Shown: positions 1 to 4,811 of the stretch, in pieces
Layout of the letters: every line of letters begins with the position of its first letter
Position numbering within the stretch: position 1 is the stretch's first letter
Assembly: GCA_031263835.1 (NCBI GenBank)
Contig: JAISEZ010000064.1
Location: 1-7,867, forward strand
Length of the DNA stretch: 7,867 nt
Direction: 5' to 3'
Source: Tannerella sp.
Lineage (GTDB): Bacteria; Bacteroidota; Bacteroidia; Bacteroidales; Tannerellaceae
Program-made: the position numbers and the translations under genes
Notes under the pieces: generated by a model
Told to the model about the DNA's origin: nothing
The model's database searches: none
Seen by the model: the letters and a program-made list of their open reading frames with translations, nothing else

Positions 1-238
1 TCTGGTCGTACATGCCACGGACGACCGGTTTTACGCCTTCGACCTGGCCTGTCCCCACGAAGCAAGCCGCAGCGTACTGATTGCTCCGGACGAAAATACC
101 ATTTACGCGGTATGTCCCAGGTGCGGCACGAAATACGACATCGCCTTCGGCACCGGCGCGCCCGACGGCGTAGGCCGTTTCTATCTGAAAAGATACAGTG
201 TCACCGGCACCGGCTCGCAGATGACGGTCAGCAATTAA
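1..238 (+). CDS. Rieske-like [2Fe-2S]-fold protein, C-terminal part
   Basis: Frame 2 is open from the left edge to TAA at 236-238, giving 78 residues; the N-terminus lies outside the window. The visible part reads as the cluster-binding half of a Rieske-fold domain: ACPHEAS (visible residues 16-22), then 18 residues after the His, then CPRCGTKYDI (38-47), GTGAP, and a closing strand ending in TVSN. Canonical Rieske proteins have C-x-H-x(15-17)-C-x-x-H. Here the first pair is C17-x-H19, but the second is C38-x-x-C41, so the last His is a Cys. From memory, Bacteroidales have short, often lipoprotein, relatives with CPxE and CPxCG motifs in these places, so H19 may be incidental and cluster binding is uncertain. 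It lies upstream of ugd on the same strand with an 85-bp gap and no visible terminator between them. The fold assignment is fairly secure; electron-transfer function is not shown. Confidence 0.72.
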   Translation, partial: LVVHATDDRFYAFDLACPHEASRSVLIAPDENTIYAVCPRCGTKYDIAFGTGAPDGVGRFYLKRYSVTGTGSQMTVSN

Positions 239-262
239 GGGATGCCATGCGAATCGCCCGTT

Positions 263-294
263 TTTGGGTAATTCGGAAAAAACGCCTATTTTTA
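263..294 (+). promoter_or_regulatory. candidate Bacteroides-type promoter of ugd
   Basis: TTTG at 263-266 is followed after 20 bp by TATTTTTA at 287-294. The Bacteroides primary sigma factor consensus is TTTG, 19-21 bp, TAnnTTTG, so this is an exact -33 box with one mismatch in the -7 box. It would start transcription near base 300 and leave a leader of roughly 20 nt before the ugd ATG. The surrounding DNA is T-rich, which raises the chance of a fortuitous match. Confidence 0.42.
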
Positions 295-323
295 CGCCCT
301 GTTTAAAAAATCAATAACGGAAC

Positions 324-1637
324 ATGAAGATAGTAATTGTAGGAACCGGTTATGTCGGGTTAGTGACCGGCACGTGTTTTGCCGAGATGGGCACGGAGGT
401 TTACTGTGTGGATATTGACCGCCGGAAGATAGAAAATCTGAAAAAGGGGATTATTCCCATCTACGAGCCGGGACTGGAAGAGATGGTCATCCGGAATTAT
501 GAAGTCGGACGACTGCACTTCACGACCGATCTGGCGTCGGTAATCAATGAAGTGGAAGTACTGTTCAGCGCCGTCGGGACGCCGCCGGACGAGGACGGCA
601 GCGCCGACCTGAAGTATGTGCTGGACGTGGCCCGCACGGTGGGACAGTGCATGTCGAAATACCTGCTGGTGGTGACCAAAAGCACGGTGCCGGTCGGTAC
701 CGCGCAAAAAGTCAGGCAGGCCATTCTGGGCGAGCAGGCCCGGCGGGGCATATCCATCGACTTTGACGTCGCCTCCAATCCGGAATTTCTGAAAGAAGGC
801 GCGGCGGTCAAGGACTTCATGCACCCCGACCGGATTGTGGTCGGCATAGAAACTCAACGGGCGAAAAAGCTGATGGAAAAACTGTATCATCCCTTCATGC
901 TGAATAACTTTCGCATCATATACATGGACGTCTCGTCGGCGGAAATGACGAAATACGCCGCCAATGCCATGCTGGCCACGCGCATCAGTTTCATGAACGA
1001 CATGGCGAATCTTTGCGAAATCATCGGGGCCGACATCAATATGGTGCGGAAAGGCATCGGCGCGGACAGCCGCATCGGGAACAGTTTCCTGTATGCCGGC
1101 TGCGGCTATGGCGGTTCCTGTTTTCCCAAGGACGTGAAAGCGCTGATTAAGACGGCGCAGACGCAGCGCTATCCGATGCGTATCCTGCAGGCGGTGGAGG
1201 ACGTGAACGAAGACCAGAAAACCATCCTGTTCCGCAAGCTCCGCCAGGCCTGTGGCGACGAACTGAACGGCAAACAGATTGCGCTGTGGGGACTGGCCTT
1301 CAAGCCGGAAACGGACGATATGCGTGAAGCGCCGGCGCTGGTTTTGATTGAGCTTCTGTGCAGGGCCGGCTGTCGCGTGGCGGTGTACGACCCGGTTGCA
1401 ATTCCGGAAGCCCGGCGGCGGATTGGCGACGGCGTCCGTTATGCGAAGGACATTTATGAAGCGGTGGACGGCGCCGAGGCATTGCTGATTGTGACCGAAT
1501 GGAAGGAATTTCGTTTACCGTCGTGGACAGCCGTAAAACAGCGGATGAAAACACCGCTCATCCTCGACGGCCGCAACATCTACGACCCGAACGAACTGGC
1601 CGAAGCCGGCTTCACCTACCACTGCATAGGACGATGA
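324..1637 (+). CDS. ugd: UDP-glucose 6-dehydrogenase
   Basis: This 437-residue protein is a full-length cytoplasmic UDP-glucose/GDP-mannose dehydrogenase. It oxidises UDP-glucose to UDP-glucuronate with two NAD+, supplying sugar nucleotide for capsule and surface polysaccharide. The N-terminal Rossmann domain starts at residue 1 with the NAD-binding GTGYVGL (7-13) and has acidic D30 at the end of strand 2. STVPVGTA (120-127) and NPEFLKEG (152-159) follow. The central helical region has EMTKYAANA (207-215), and the catalytic loop GYGGSCFPKD (261-270) carries nucleophile C266. K210, N214, C266 and D270 keep the spacing of the known Ugd active site. The C-terminal UDP-binding domain begins around LWGLAFKPETDDMREAP (321-337). 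ATG at 324 places the GxGxxG motif at the expected distance from the N-terminus. No strong Shine-Dalgarno is seen. It is followed by an intrinsic terminator. UDP-ManNAc dehydrogenase is a less likely alternative. Confidence 0.95.
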   Translation: MKIVIVGTGYVGLVTGTCFAEMGTEVYCVDIDRRKIENLKKGIIPIYEPGLEEMVIRNYEVGRLHFTTDLASVINEVEVLFSAVGTPPDEDGSADLKYVLDVARTVGQCMSKYLLVVTKSTVPVGTAQKVRQAILGEQARRGISIDFDVASNPEFLKEGAAVKDFMHPDRIVVGIETQRAKKLMEKLYHPFMLNNFRIIYMDVSSAEMTKYAANAMLATRISFMNDMANLCEIIGADINMVRKGIGADSRIGNSFLYAGCGYGGSCFPKDVKALIKTAQTQRYPMRILQAVEDVNEDQKTILFRKLRQACGDELNGKQIALWGLAFKPETDDMREAPALVLIELLCRAGCRVAVYDPVAIPEARRRIGDGVRYAKDIYEAVDGAEALLIVTEWKEFRLPSWTAVKQRMKTPLILDGRNIYDPNELAEAGFTYHCIGR

Positions 1638-1642
1638 GGAAA

Positions 1643-1677
1643 AGTAGTTAGTAGTCAGTAGTTGGTAGTTAGTAGAA
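1643..1677 (+). repeat. five tandem AGTAGTT-type heptamers
   Basis: Five consecutive 7-bp units read AGTAGTT, AGTAGTC, AGTAGTT, GGTAGTT and AGTAGAA, in perfect phase. The array starts 5 bp after the ugd stop codon, and its last two bases form the start of the terminator stem. It is not codon-like and lies outside any gene. It resembles in kind, not in sequence, the short tandemly repeated heptanucleotides known from cyanobacteria. Confidence 0.8.
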
Positions 1678-1706
1678 TGGCAGTTGGCGGGACTGCCATT
1701 TTTGTT
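1676..1706 (+). terminator. intrinsic terminator of ugd
   Basis: A perfect 9-bp stem pairs AATGGCAGT (1676-1684) with ACTGCCATT (1692-1700) around a 7-nt loop. The stem runs into the T tract 1699-1703, with two more Ts after a G. It lies 38 bp after the ugd stop. The T tract exists only for plus-strand transcription, so it is a terminator for ugd rather than for the converging regulator gene. Confidence 0.85.
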
Positions 1707-1777
1707 ATGAAAGAAACAGTGGATTCATTCTGTTGACTGCTATACTGCACGTGTGACTTTATGCATGGACACGGAGA

Positions 1778-1835
1778 AAATGTGAGAATGAGCCAATATG
1801 CCAGTGAGCCAATTCATTTGCTCATTCTCACATTT
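1778..1835. repeat. hairpin of 8-bp units with 16-bp arms
   Basis: The perfect inverted arms are 1778-1793 (AAATGTGAGAATGAGC) and 1820-1835, with a 26-bp centre. Read in steps of eight from 1780, the left half is ATGTGAGA, ATGAGCCA, ATATGCCA, GTGAGCCA, a degenerate octamer tandem repeat. TGAGCCAAT recurs at 1789-1797 and 1805-1813. No T tract follows in the plus direction. On the minus strand the arm ends in AAAT..ATTT, which is not a convincing terminator tail. It is flanked on both sides by copies of TATACTGCACG. Confidence 0.8.
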
Positions 1836-1964
1836 ATACTGCACGCGGGATGGTTTTGTGCATTGCCCCGACAGTCATTCCCGCCGGAAACCCTTGAATC
1901 TTTGAATGATTGAATCTTTGAATTTTATATCCATACACAAAACCATGCCGCGCAAAGTATAAAT
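1832..1964. repeat. 133-bp element with 32-bp inverted ends
   Basis: Bases 1832-1863 and the reverse complement of 1933-1964 match at 27 of 32 positions. Shared blocks are ATTTATACT, GCGG and ATGGTTTTGTG. The enclosed 69 bp contain the TTGAAT octamers at 1894-1925. The form recalls a small non-autonomous inverted-repeat element, but I see no clear target-site duplication and no coding capacity. Its left end overlaps the right arm of the 1778-1835 hairpin by 4 bp, so the two structures share a boundary. Confidence 0.65.
1894..1925. repeat. four tandem TTGAATNN octamers
   Basis: Four consecutive 8-bp units read TTGAATCT, TTGAATGA, TTGAATCT and TTGAATTT, in exact phase. They form the core of the inverted-end element at 1832-1964. 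Units 1 and 3 are identical, so the array can also be read as a 16-bp dimer repeated twice. Confidence 0.8.
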
Positions 1965-2035
1965 CGCTCTCTCCTGCCGGATGTTTTTTTCATCGGTCAT
2001 TCACCGTTTATCAGTACTCCACTTGGTAAAGGCTC

Positions 2036-2145
2036 TTTGCCGGTTGCGGCAAAAGCGTTTTGCCGGGGGCGGCAAAGACCCCTTGCCGCTTGCGGCAAAA
2101 ATGCTTTGCCGGTTGCGGCAAAGATGTTTTGCCGCAACCGGCAAA
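2036..2145. repeat. five 18-bp palindromes at exact 23-bp period
   Basis: Units begin at 2036, 2059, 2082, 2105 and 2128. Each has a 7-bp stem TTTGCCG/CGGCAAA (unit 3 starts with C instead of T) and a 4-nt centre: GTTG, GGGG, CTTG, GTTG and CAAC. The last unit is the exact reverse complement of units 1 and 4. The spacers are 5 nt and differ: AGCGT, GACCC, AATGC, GATGT. Degenerate half-units lie in phase on both sides (GGTAAA at 2025-2030 and CTTACCG at 2151-2157), so the array was probably longer. No gene covers it convincingly. Possible roles are a multi-site protein target, a chain of small RNA hairpins, or a replication-slippage product. Confidence 0.88.
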
Positions 2146-2192
2146 GGCGCCTTACCGAATTGCACTTTTCCAACCGACCCTAACAGGATATT

Positions 2193-2279
2193 AGTGATAA
2201 GTGGTTAGTGATTAGTGATGAGTGTCAGGCGCTGGTAGCGGTTTTCTCACTAACCACTCATCACTAATCACTAACCACT
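2193..2279. repeat. AGTGATT heptamer inverted repeat, 25-bp perfect arms
   Basis: The left side reads AGTGATA, AGTGGTT, AGTGATT, AGTGATG in steps of seven from 2193. The right side, read on the minus strand from 2279, is AGTGGTT, AGTGATT, AGTGATG, AGTGGTT, AGTGAGA. The perfectly complementary arms are 2200-2224 and 2255-2279, with a 30-nt centre. The right arm ends 2 bp past the stop codon of the LuxR-type gene, so in that transcript it is an immediate 3' hairpin. There is no U tract, so it is not a classic terminator, though it could protect or end the message. Confidence 0.85.
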
Positions 2280-2281
2280 GC

Positions 2282-2881
2282 TTACGTCACTTCGTTGAGT
2301 TCAACCAGTTTGTTGACGATGGCGTAGATGGTCAAGCCGGCCGGGCTGTGGATCTGCAATTTGTTGGCGATGTTGCGGCGATGCGTGATGACCGTATGCG
2401 TAGACAGGCAGAGATGTTCGGCCATCTGCTTGTTGGTCATTCCCTTGACCACGCACACGATGATTTCCTTCTCGCGGAGGCTGAGTTCCTGCCGGTTCTG
2501 TTCCGCCGGTTCATTGTCCGGACAGCAGAGCGTTTCCAGTTTTTCCCTGATTTGTTCGGCCGTGTCGTAAATGGAAATCGTTTCGTCGTAAGTCTTCAGT
2601 ACGGACGGCTCCATCAGCGTATGTTGCAGGGCGATGCATTTCAGGTTCCGGCATCCCGTTTCATTTTTCAGGCTTTGCAGGGACAGACCGCACGGAAACA
2701 GCGGATTCACGATCAGGATATTGGGTTTCCACTTGCACAGCTCGACCGTCAGGCGCGAGGGATCGGCAACCTCAAAGACATTGACGTTCAGCGCCGGAAA
2801 CCGTTTCAGCACGGCGATGATGCCGTTGCGCACAATCACGGACGGTTCGGCAATCATTATCTGTAATCTCACATTACTCAT
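2282..2881 (-). CDS. LuxR-type regulator with degenerate receiver domain
   Basis: This 199-residue protein is a predicted cytoplasmic DNA-binding regulator. Residues 5-115 have the length and strand pattern of a response-regulator receiver, but the key residues are gone. The phospho-acceptor Asp is N59 (ILIVNP), the first-strand acidic pair is reduced to AE (11-12), and the conserved Lys after strand 5 is absent (ISIYD). Residues 133-195 are a good LuxR/NarL helix-turn-helix: LSLREKEI, GMTNKQMAEHLCLSTHTV, THRRNIANKLQIHSPAG. It has eight cysteines (49, 64, 77, 82, 119, 120, 143, 158), many for this size. The ATG at 2881 lies inside the end of the upstream hemerythrin gene (8-bp overlap), which implies co-transcription and probably translational coupling. 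Phosphorylation control looks unlikely; a ligand, a redox change or the partner protein could replace it (inference). The DNA-binding role is secure; its targets are unknown. Confidence 0.88.
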   Translation of the reverse strand: MSNVRLQIMIAEPSVIVRNGIIAVLKRFPALNVNVFEVADPSRLTVELCKWKPNILIVNPLFPCGLSLQSLKNETGCRNLKCIALQHTLMEPSVLKTYDETISIYDTAEQIREKLETLCCPDNEPAEQNRQELSLREKEIIVCVVKGMTNKQMAEHLCLSTHTVITHRRNIANKLQIHSPAGLTIYAIVNKLVELNEVT

Positions 2882-3569
2882 TGGACATTTTTTTTCGTTC
2901 GAGCGTCTTGATCACCGGCACAAACAGATCGTCTTCCACCCGGTTGTGCGATGCCAGGTCATCGGCACAGGCGAAAATATCGAACAGGACGCTGTTCAGT
3001 TCGTTACTGCTTCGTGCCGGAAAGTATTTGATAATGATGTTTTTCAGTTCGGAGAGCCGCGCTTCCACCTGATTATGCTGTTTGCTGAAAATGTCGATAT
3101 GGTAATGGCGCTTTTTCCCGTTCATCAGCAACAGATCGACATAGGGGAAGACCGTCTCTTCCTCATAAAGCATGTGCTTGCGCACCTCGGACACATATTC
3201 GTCATAATAGCGGATAATGGCCCGCCCGACGTCGTCATGCTCGCCGTCCACGGCTTCCATCAGCTTGACGCGGATGGCCGGCAGGCGGAAATCCAGGAAA
3301 TAGACGTGCGAGTTGCGCAGATAGGAGACCAGCGACTTCACGGACAGCGACATGTCGATTTCGTCCTGCCGTTCCTCGTCGATCAGCATGTTGACCACCG
3401 TCAGGAACGTCTTGCCGTCCACCCCGTTTCTGCGGCACACTTCGCCGATCGTCTGTTCCCCGAAGCCTAATGCGATACCGAACCGGCTCATCACAAGCAA
3501 CATTGAATAGTCTTCGCAAATCAAGTCGCTCATTTTGTCGGTCAATTTATATTTTCCCAAATGATACAT
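2874..3569 (-). CDS. hemerythrin-domain, RIC/YtfE-like di-iron protein
   Basis: From ATG at 3569 the protein has 231 residues. A TTG-initiated extension to 3599 is rejected because it would overlap a good -7 promoter box. Residues 7-60 resemble the N-terminal helical domain of ScdA/YtfE/RIC proteins (RFGIALGFGEQTIGEVC), but the Cys-Cys-Gly-Gly motif expected there is missing. Residues 80-220 form a hemerythrin-like four-helix domain. Six likely iron ligands, H88, H132, E136, H165, H208 and E212, have nearly the spacing of those in E. coli YtfE (84, 129, 133, 160, 204, 208). RIC proteins repair iron-sulfur clusters and respond to nitric oxide; hemerythrin domains bind O2 or NO. No signal peptide or membrane segment is seen. 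The gene overlaps the downstream LuxR-type regulator, suggesting a sensor-regulator or stress-repair pair. Di-iron binding is well supported; the physiological ligand is inference. Confidence 0.88.
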   Translation of the reverse strand: MYHLGKYKLTDKMSDLICEDYSMLLVMSRFGIALGFGEQTIGEVCRRNGVDGKTFLTVVNMLIDEERQDEIDMSLSVKSLVSYLRNSHVYFLDFRLPAIRVKLMEAVDGEHDDVGRAIIRYYDEYVSEVRKHMLYEEETVFPYVDLLLMNGKKRHYHIDIFSKQHNQVEARLSELKNIIIKYFPARSSNELNSVLFDIFACADDLASHNRVEDDLFVPVIKTLERKKMSNE

Positions 3570-3596
3570 ATTCGATTTTTTTCTGTTGAGCAGGCA

Positions 3597-3604
3597 CAAA
3601 GATA
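3597..3604 (-). promoter_or_regulatory. candidate -7 box for hemerythrin-luxR operon
   Basis: On the minus strand these bases read TATCTTTG, an exact match to the Bacteroides -7 consensus TAnnTTTG. Transcription would start near 3590, about 20 nt before the ATG at 3569. No TTTG is found at the expected -33 distance (about 3623-3629), so an activator may be needed or the match is fortuitous. It supports the ATG at 3569 as start codon. Confidence 0.5.
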
Positions 3605-3661
3605 ATGACTTTTACGACAGCAGTGATCTCCATGCCCGGTTTTGTGCATGGGCATCATACG

Positions 3662-3865
3662 AATTATAAATTATAAATTATCAACACGGAGACACAGAGA
3701 ACACAGAGAAAGGCAGCGGCGGAACGCCGTATTTTCTCTGTGTCCGCTGTGCAGGGAAAGCGTTTGTCCGGAGGCCACAGAGAAGGAACTTCGTTCCGCA
3801 GAACAGCGAATCTCCGTGTCCTCCGTGCCTCCGTGTTGATAATTCATAATCCATGATTCATAATT
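3662..3865. repeat. 204-bp imperfect palindrome of nested short repeats
   Basis: The outer ends are AATTATA-type heptamers (3662-3682; inverted at 3838-3865). Inside lie ACACGGAG/ACACAGAGA 8-9-bp units (3684-3709) and their inverted counterparts (3811-3837). Arms 3673-3709 and 3811-3847 pair at 32 of 37 positions. All five mismatches are A on the left opposite C on the right. Inner parts also pair: TTCTCTGTG (3734-3742) with CACAGAGAA (3776-3784), a local alternative hairpin ACACAGAGAAA (3701-3711) with 3733-3743, and small hairpins CGGCG-GAA-CGCCG (3717-3729) and GGAAC-TTC-GTTCC (3785-3797). It ends 10 bp past the GNAT stop codon, in its likely 3' untranslated region. Similar CACGGAG/CACAGAG palindromes are, from memory, scattered in many bacterial genomes and often mis-called as small proteins. 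Confidence 0.85.
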
Positions 3866-3875
3866 CAGTTTGTTT

Positions 3876-4808
3876 TCAGTCCAGCATCAGGTTCATCCAG
3901 GCTTCCCGCAGGTCGTAGCGGAGAAGGGTTTGGGTGAGGCGGCCGATGTCTGTTTCGTGCAGGAAGGAGGTATCTGCCGGATGGTGGTGCGAGCAGTAGA
4001 GGTCGGTCATCCGTTCCCGGTCGAGGATGCGCGCCATGCCGTAGGGGCGTGCGGTGGGCAGGAACGGCGGACAGCAGACGAGCGCCATGTCGCAGCCGGA
4101 CTGCGTCATGATGTGCTGGACAAGGTCGAAGCGGACGTCCGGGTCATCGCAGAGGATTTCCCTGACATACATCATCATGCCGCTATCCGGCACGGCCATC
4201 GCCAGACCGACGGGAAGTTCGCGCCACAGGGCAAGCCAGATGTCGCCGCCGACCGCATGGCAGTCTTTCCGGAGTACCTTCCAGTTGTCCGCCGTGTGCA
4301 GGACGGCGCAGGGATGTTCCCGCTGCATGCGGTCGTAGTAGCCGAAAACGGTTTCCGGGGGAAGTTCCCGGCTGGAGACAATCCGGATGGACAGCGGCTC
4401 TTCCGGCGGCTCCTTTTCGGTAAAGTGCATTTCGACGGAATGGTCGAACGCCGTTGCATAGCCGAATCGCGCATAGAGGCTGAAAAGCCCTTCGGTGGCG
4501 GGAATCAGGGTGGTCAGCGCATAGCCCCGGTCGCGCATCACGTCCAGCGCCTGATGCATCAGCCCGGTCATCCGGCCCTTGCCGCGCTCGGAGGGCAGGG
4601 TGCAGACGCCACATACGTAGGCCATCGGGACGGTGGTCCCGCAGTAGCTCATTTCGTAGGGCGCTATCTGCAGCGCCGAAACGACGCGCCCGTTTTCGCG
4701 GATGGCCAGCACGTTTTCTTCCCTGTACACCCAGTCGGAATAGAGCCGGATGAAGTCGTCCGAATCGCCGAACACCGTTTGCCACAGTTCCATTATCTGT
4801 TCTTTCAT
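3876..4808 (-). CDS. GNAT N-acetyltransferase, Eis-like
   Basis: This 310-residue predicted cytoplasmic acetyltransferase transfers an acetyl group from acetyl-CoA to an unknown amine. The N-terminal GNAT domain (about 1-125) has the acetyl-CoA-binding turn VCTLPSERGKGRMTGLM (68-84), with RGKGRM as the pyrophosphate-binding loop, and LIPATEGLFSLYARFGYAT (101-119), the usual end of such domains. A second, GNAT-like part covers about 137-250. The C-terminal tail (255-310) is shorter than the SCP2-like third domain of mycobacterial Eis (about 400 residues in total), so this is a compact family member. ATG at 4808 lies 3 bp after the stop of the DUF2156 gene; such tight spacing indicates co-transcription. 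Members of this broad group include aminoglycoside-modifying enzymes, but nothing here shows resistance activity. The substrate is unknown. Confidence 0.85.
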   Translation of the reverse strand: MKEQIMELWQTVFGDSDDFIRLYSDWVYREENVLAIRENGRVVSALQIAPYEMSYCGTTVPMAYVCGVCTLPSERGKGRMTGLMHQALDVMRDRGYALTTLIPATEGLFSLYARFGYATAFDHSVEMHFTEKEPPEEPLSIRIVSSRELPPETVFGYYDRMQREHPCAVLHTADNWKVLRKDCHAVGGDIWLALWRELPVGLAMAVPDSGMMMYVREILCDDPDVRFDLVQHIMTQSGCDMALVCCPPFLPTARPYGMARILDRERMTDLYCSHHHPADTSFLHETDIGRLTQTLLRYDLREAWMNLMLD

Positions 4809-4811
4809 GAC

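Larger units (their letters stand above)
1638..2281. other. gene-free, repeat-dense region between convergent ends
   Basis: This 644-bp stretch lies between the 3' ends of ugd (+) and the LuxR-type gene (-). I see no credible gene. In order it holds five AGTAGTT-like heptamers, the ugd terminator, a 16-bp-arm hairpin built on 8-bp units, a 133-bp element with 32-bp inverted ends enclosing TTGAAT octamers, a T-rich stretch (1965-2012), the five-palindrome 23-bp-period array, and a 25-bp-arm inverted repeat made of AGTGATT heptamers. The short motif TATACTGCACG occurs twice directly (1741-1751, 1836-1846), with a diverged inverted relative near 1951-1962. Confidence 0.85.
3570..3875. other. gene-free gap: hemerythrin promoter and palindrome
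   Basis: This 306-bp gap lies between the start of the hemerythrin gene and the stop of the GNAT gene, both on the minus strand. It holds a -7 box at 3597-3604, a small inverted repeat ATGCCC (3632-3637) / GGGCAT (3650-3655), and the long palindrome 3662-3865. The small repeat encloses GGTTTTGTGCAT (3638-3649), a 12-mer also present at 1852-1863. No credible gene is seen. Confidence 0.8.

Noticed and set aside
1978..1996. GATG-T7-CATC small hairpin as a terminator
   Set aside because: The stem is only 4 bp (extended only with a bulge) and the T run is in the loop rather than after the stem.
2036..2145. CRISPR array
   Set aside because: Spacers are only 5 nt, repeat units are 18 bp with one inverted, and no cas gene is present.
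1981..2208. Plus-strand open frame of 75 codons across the palindrome array
   Set aside because: It is created by the 23-bp repeats, has a Cys/Arg/Leu-rich repetitive product with no family resemblance, and the sequence is better explained as non-coding palindromes.
2222..3470. Long plus-strand open frames antisense to the LuxR-type and hemerythrin genes
   Set aside because: The minus-strand reading frames show conserved helix-turn-helix and di-iron ligand motifs; the antisense products are His/Gln/Asp-rich shadow sequence.
3570..3599. N-terminal extension of the hemerythrin protein from a TTG codon
   Set aside because: The extension starts inside the -7 box TATCTTTG, and its ten residues add nothing to the conserved domain; the ATG at 3569 is preferred.
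3642..3839. Plus-strand open frame of 65 codons (RRHREHRERQRRN...)
   Set aside because: It lies within the CACAGAG/CACGGAG palindrome; products of this type are a familiar false call from such repeats.
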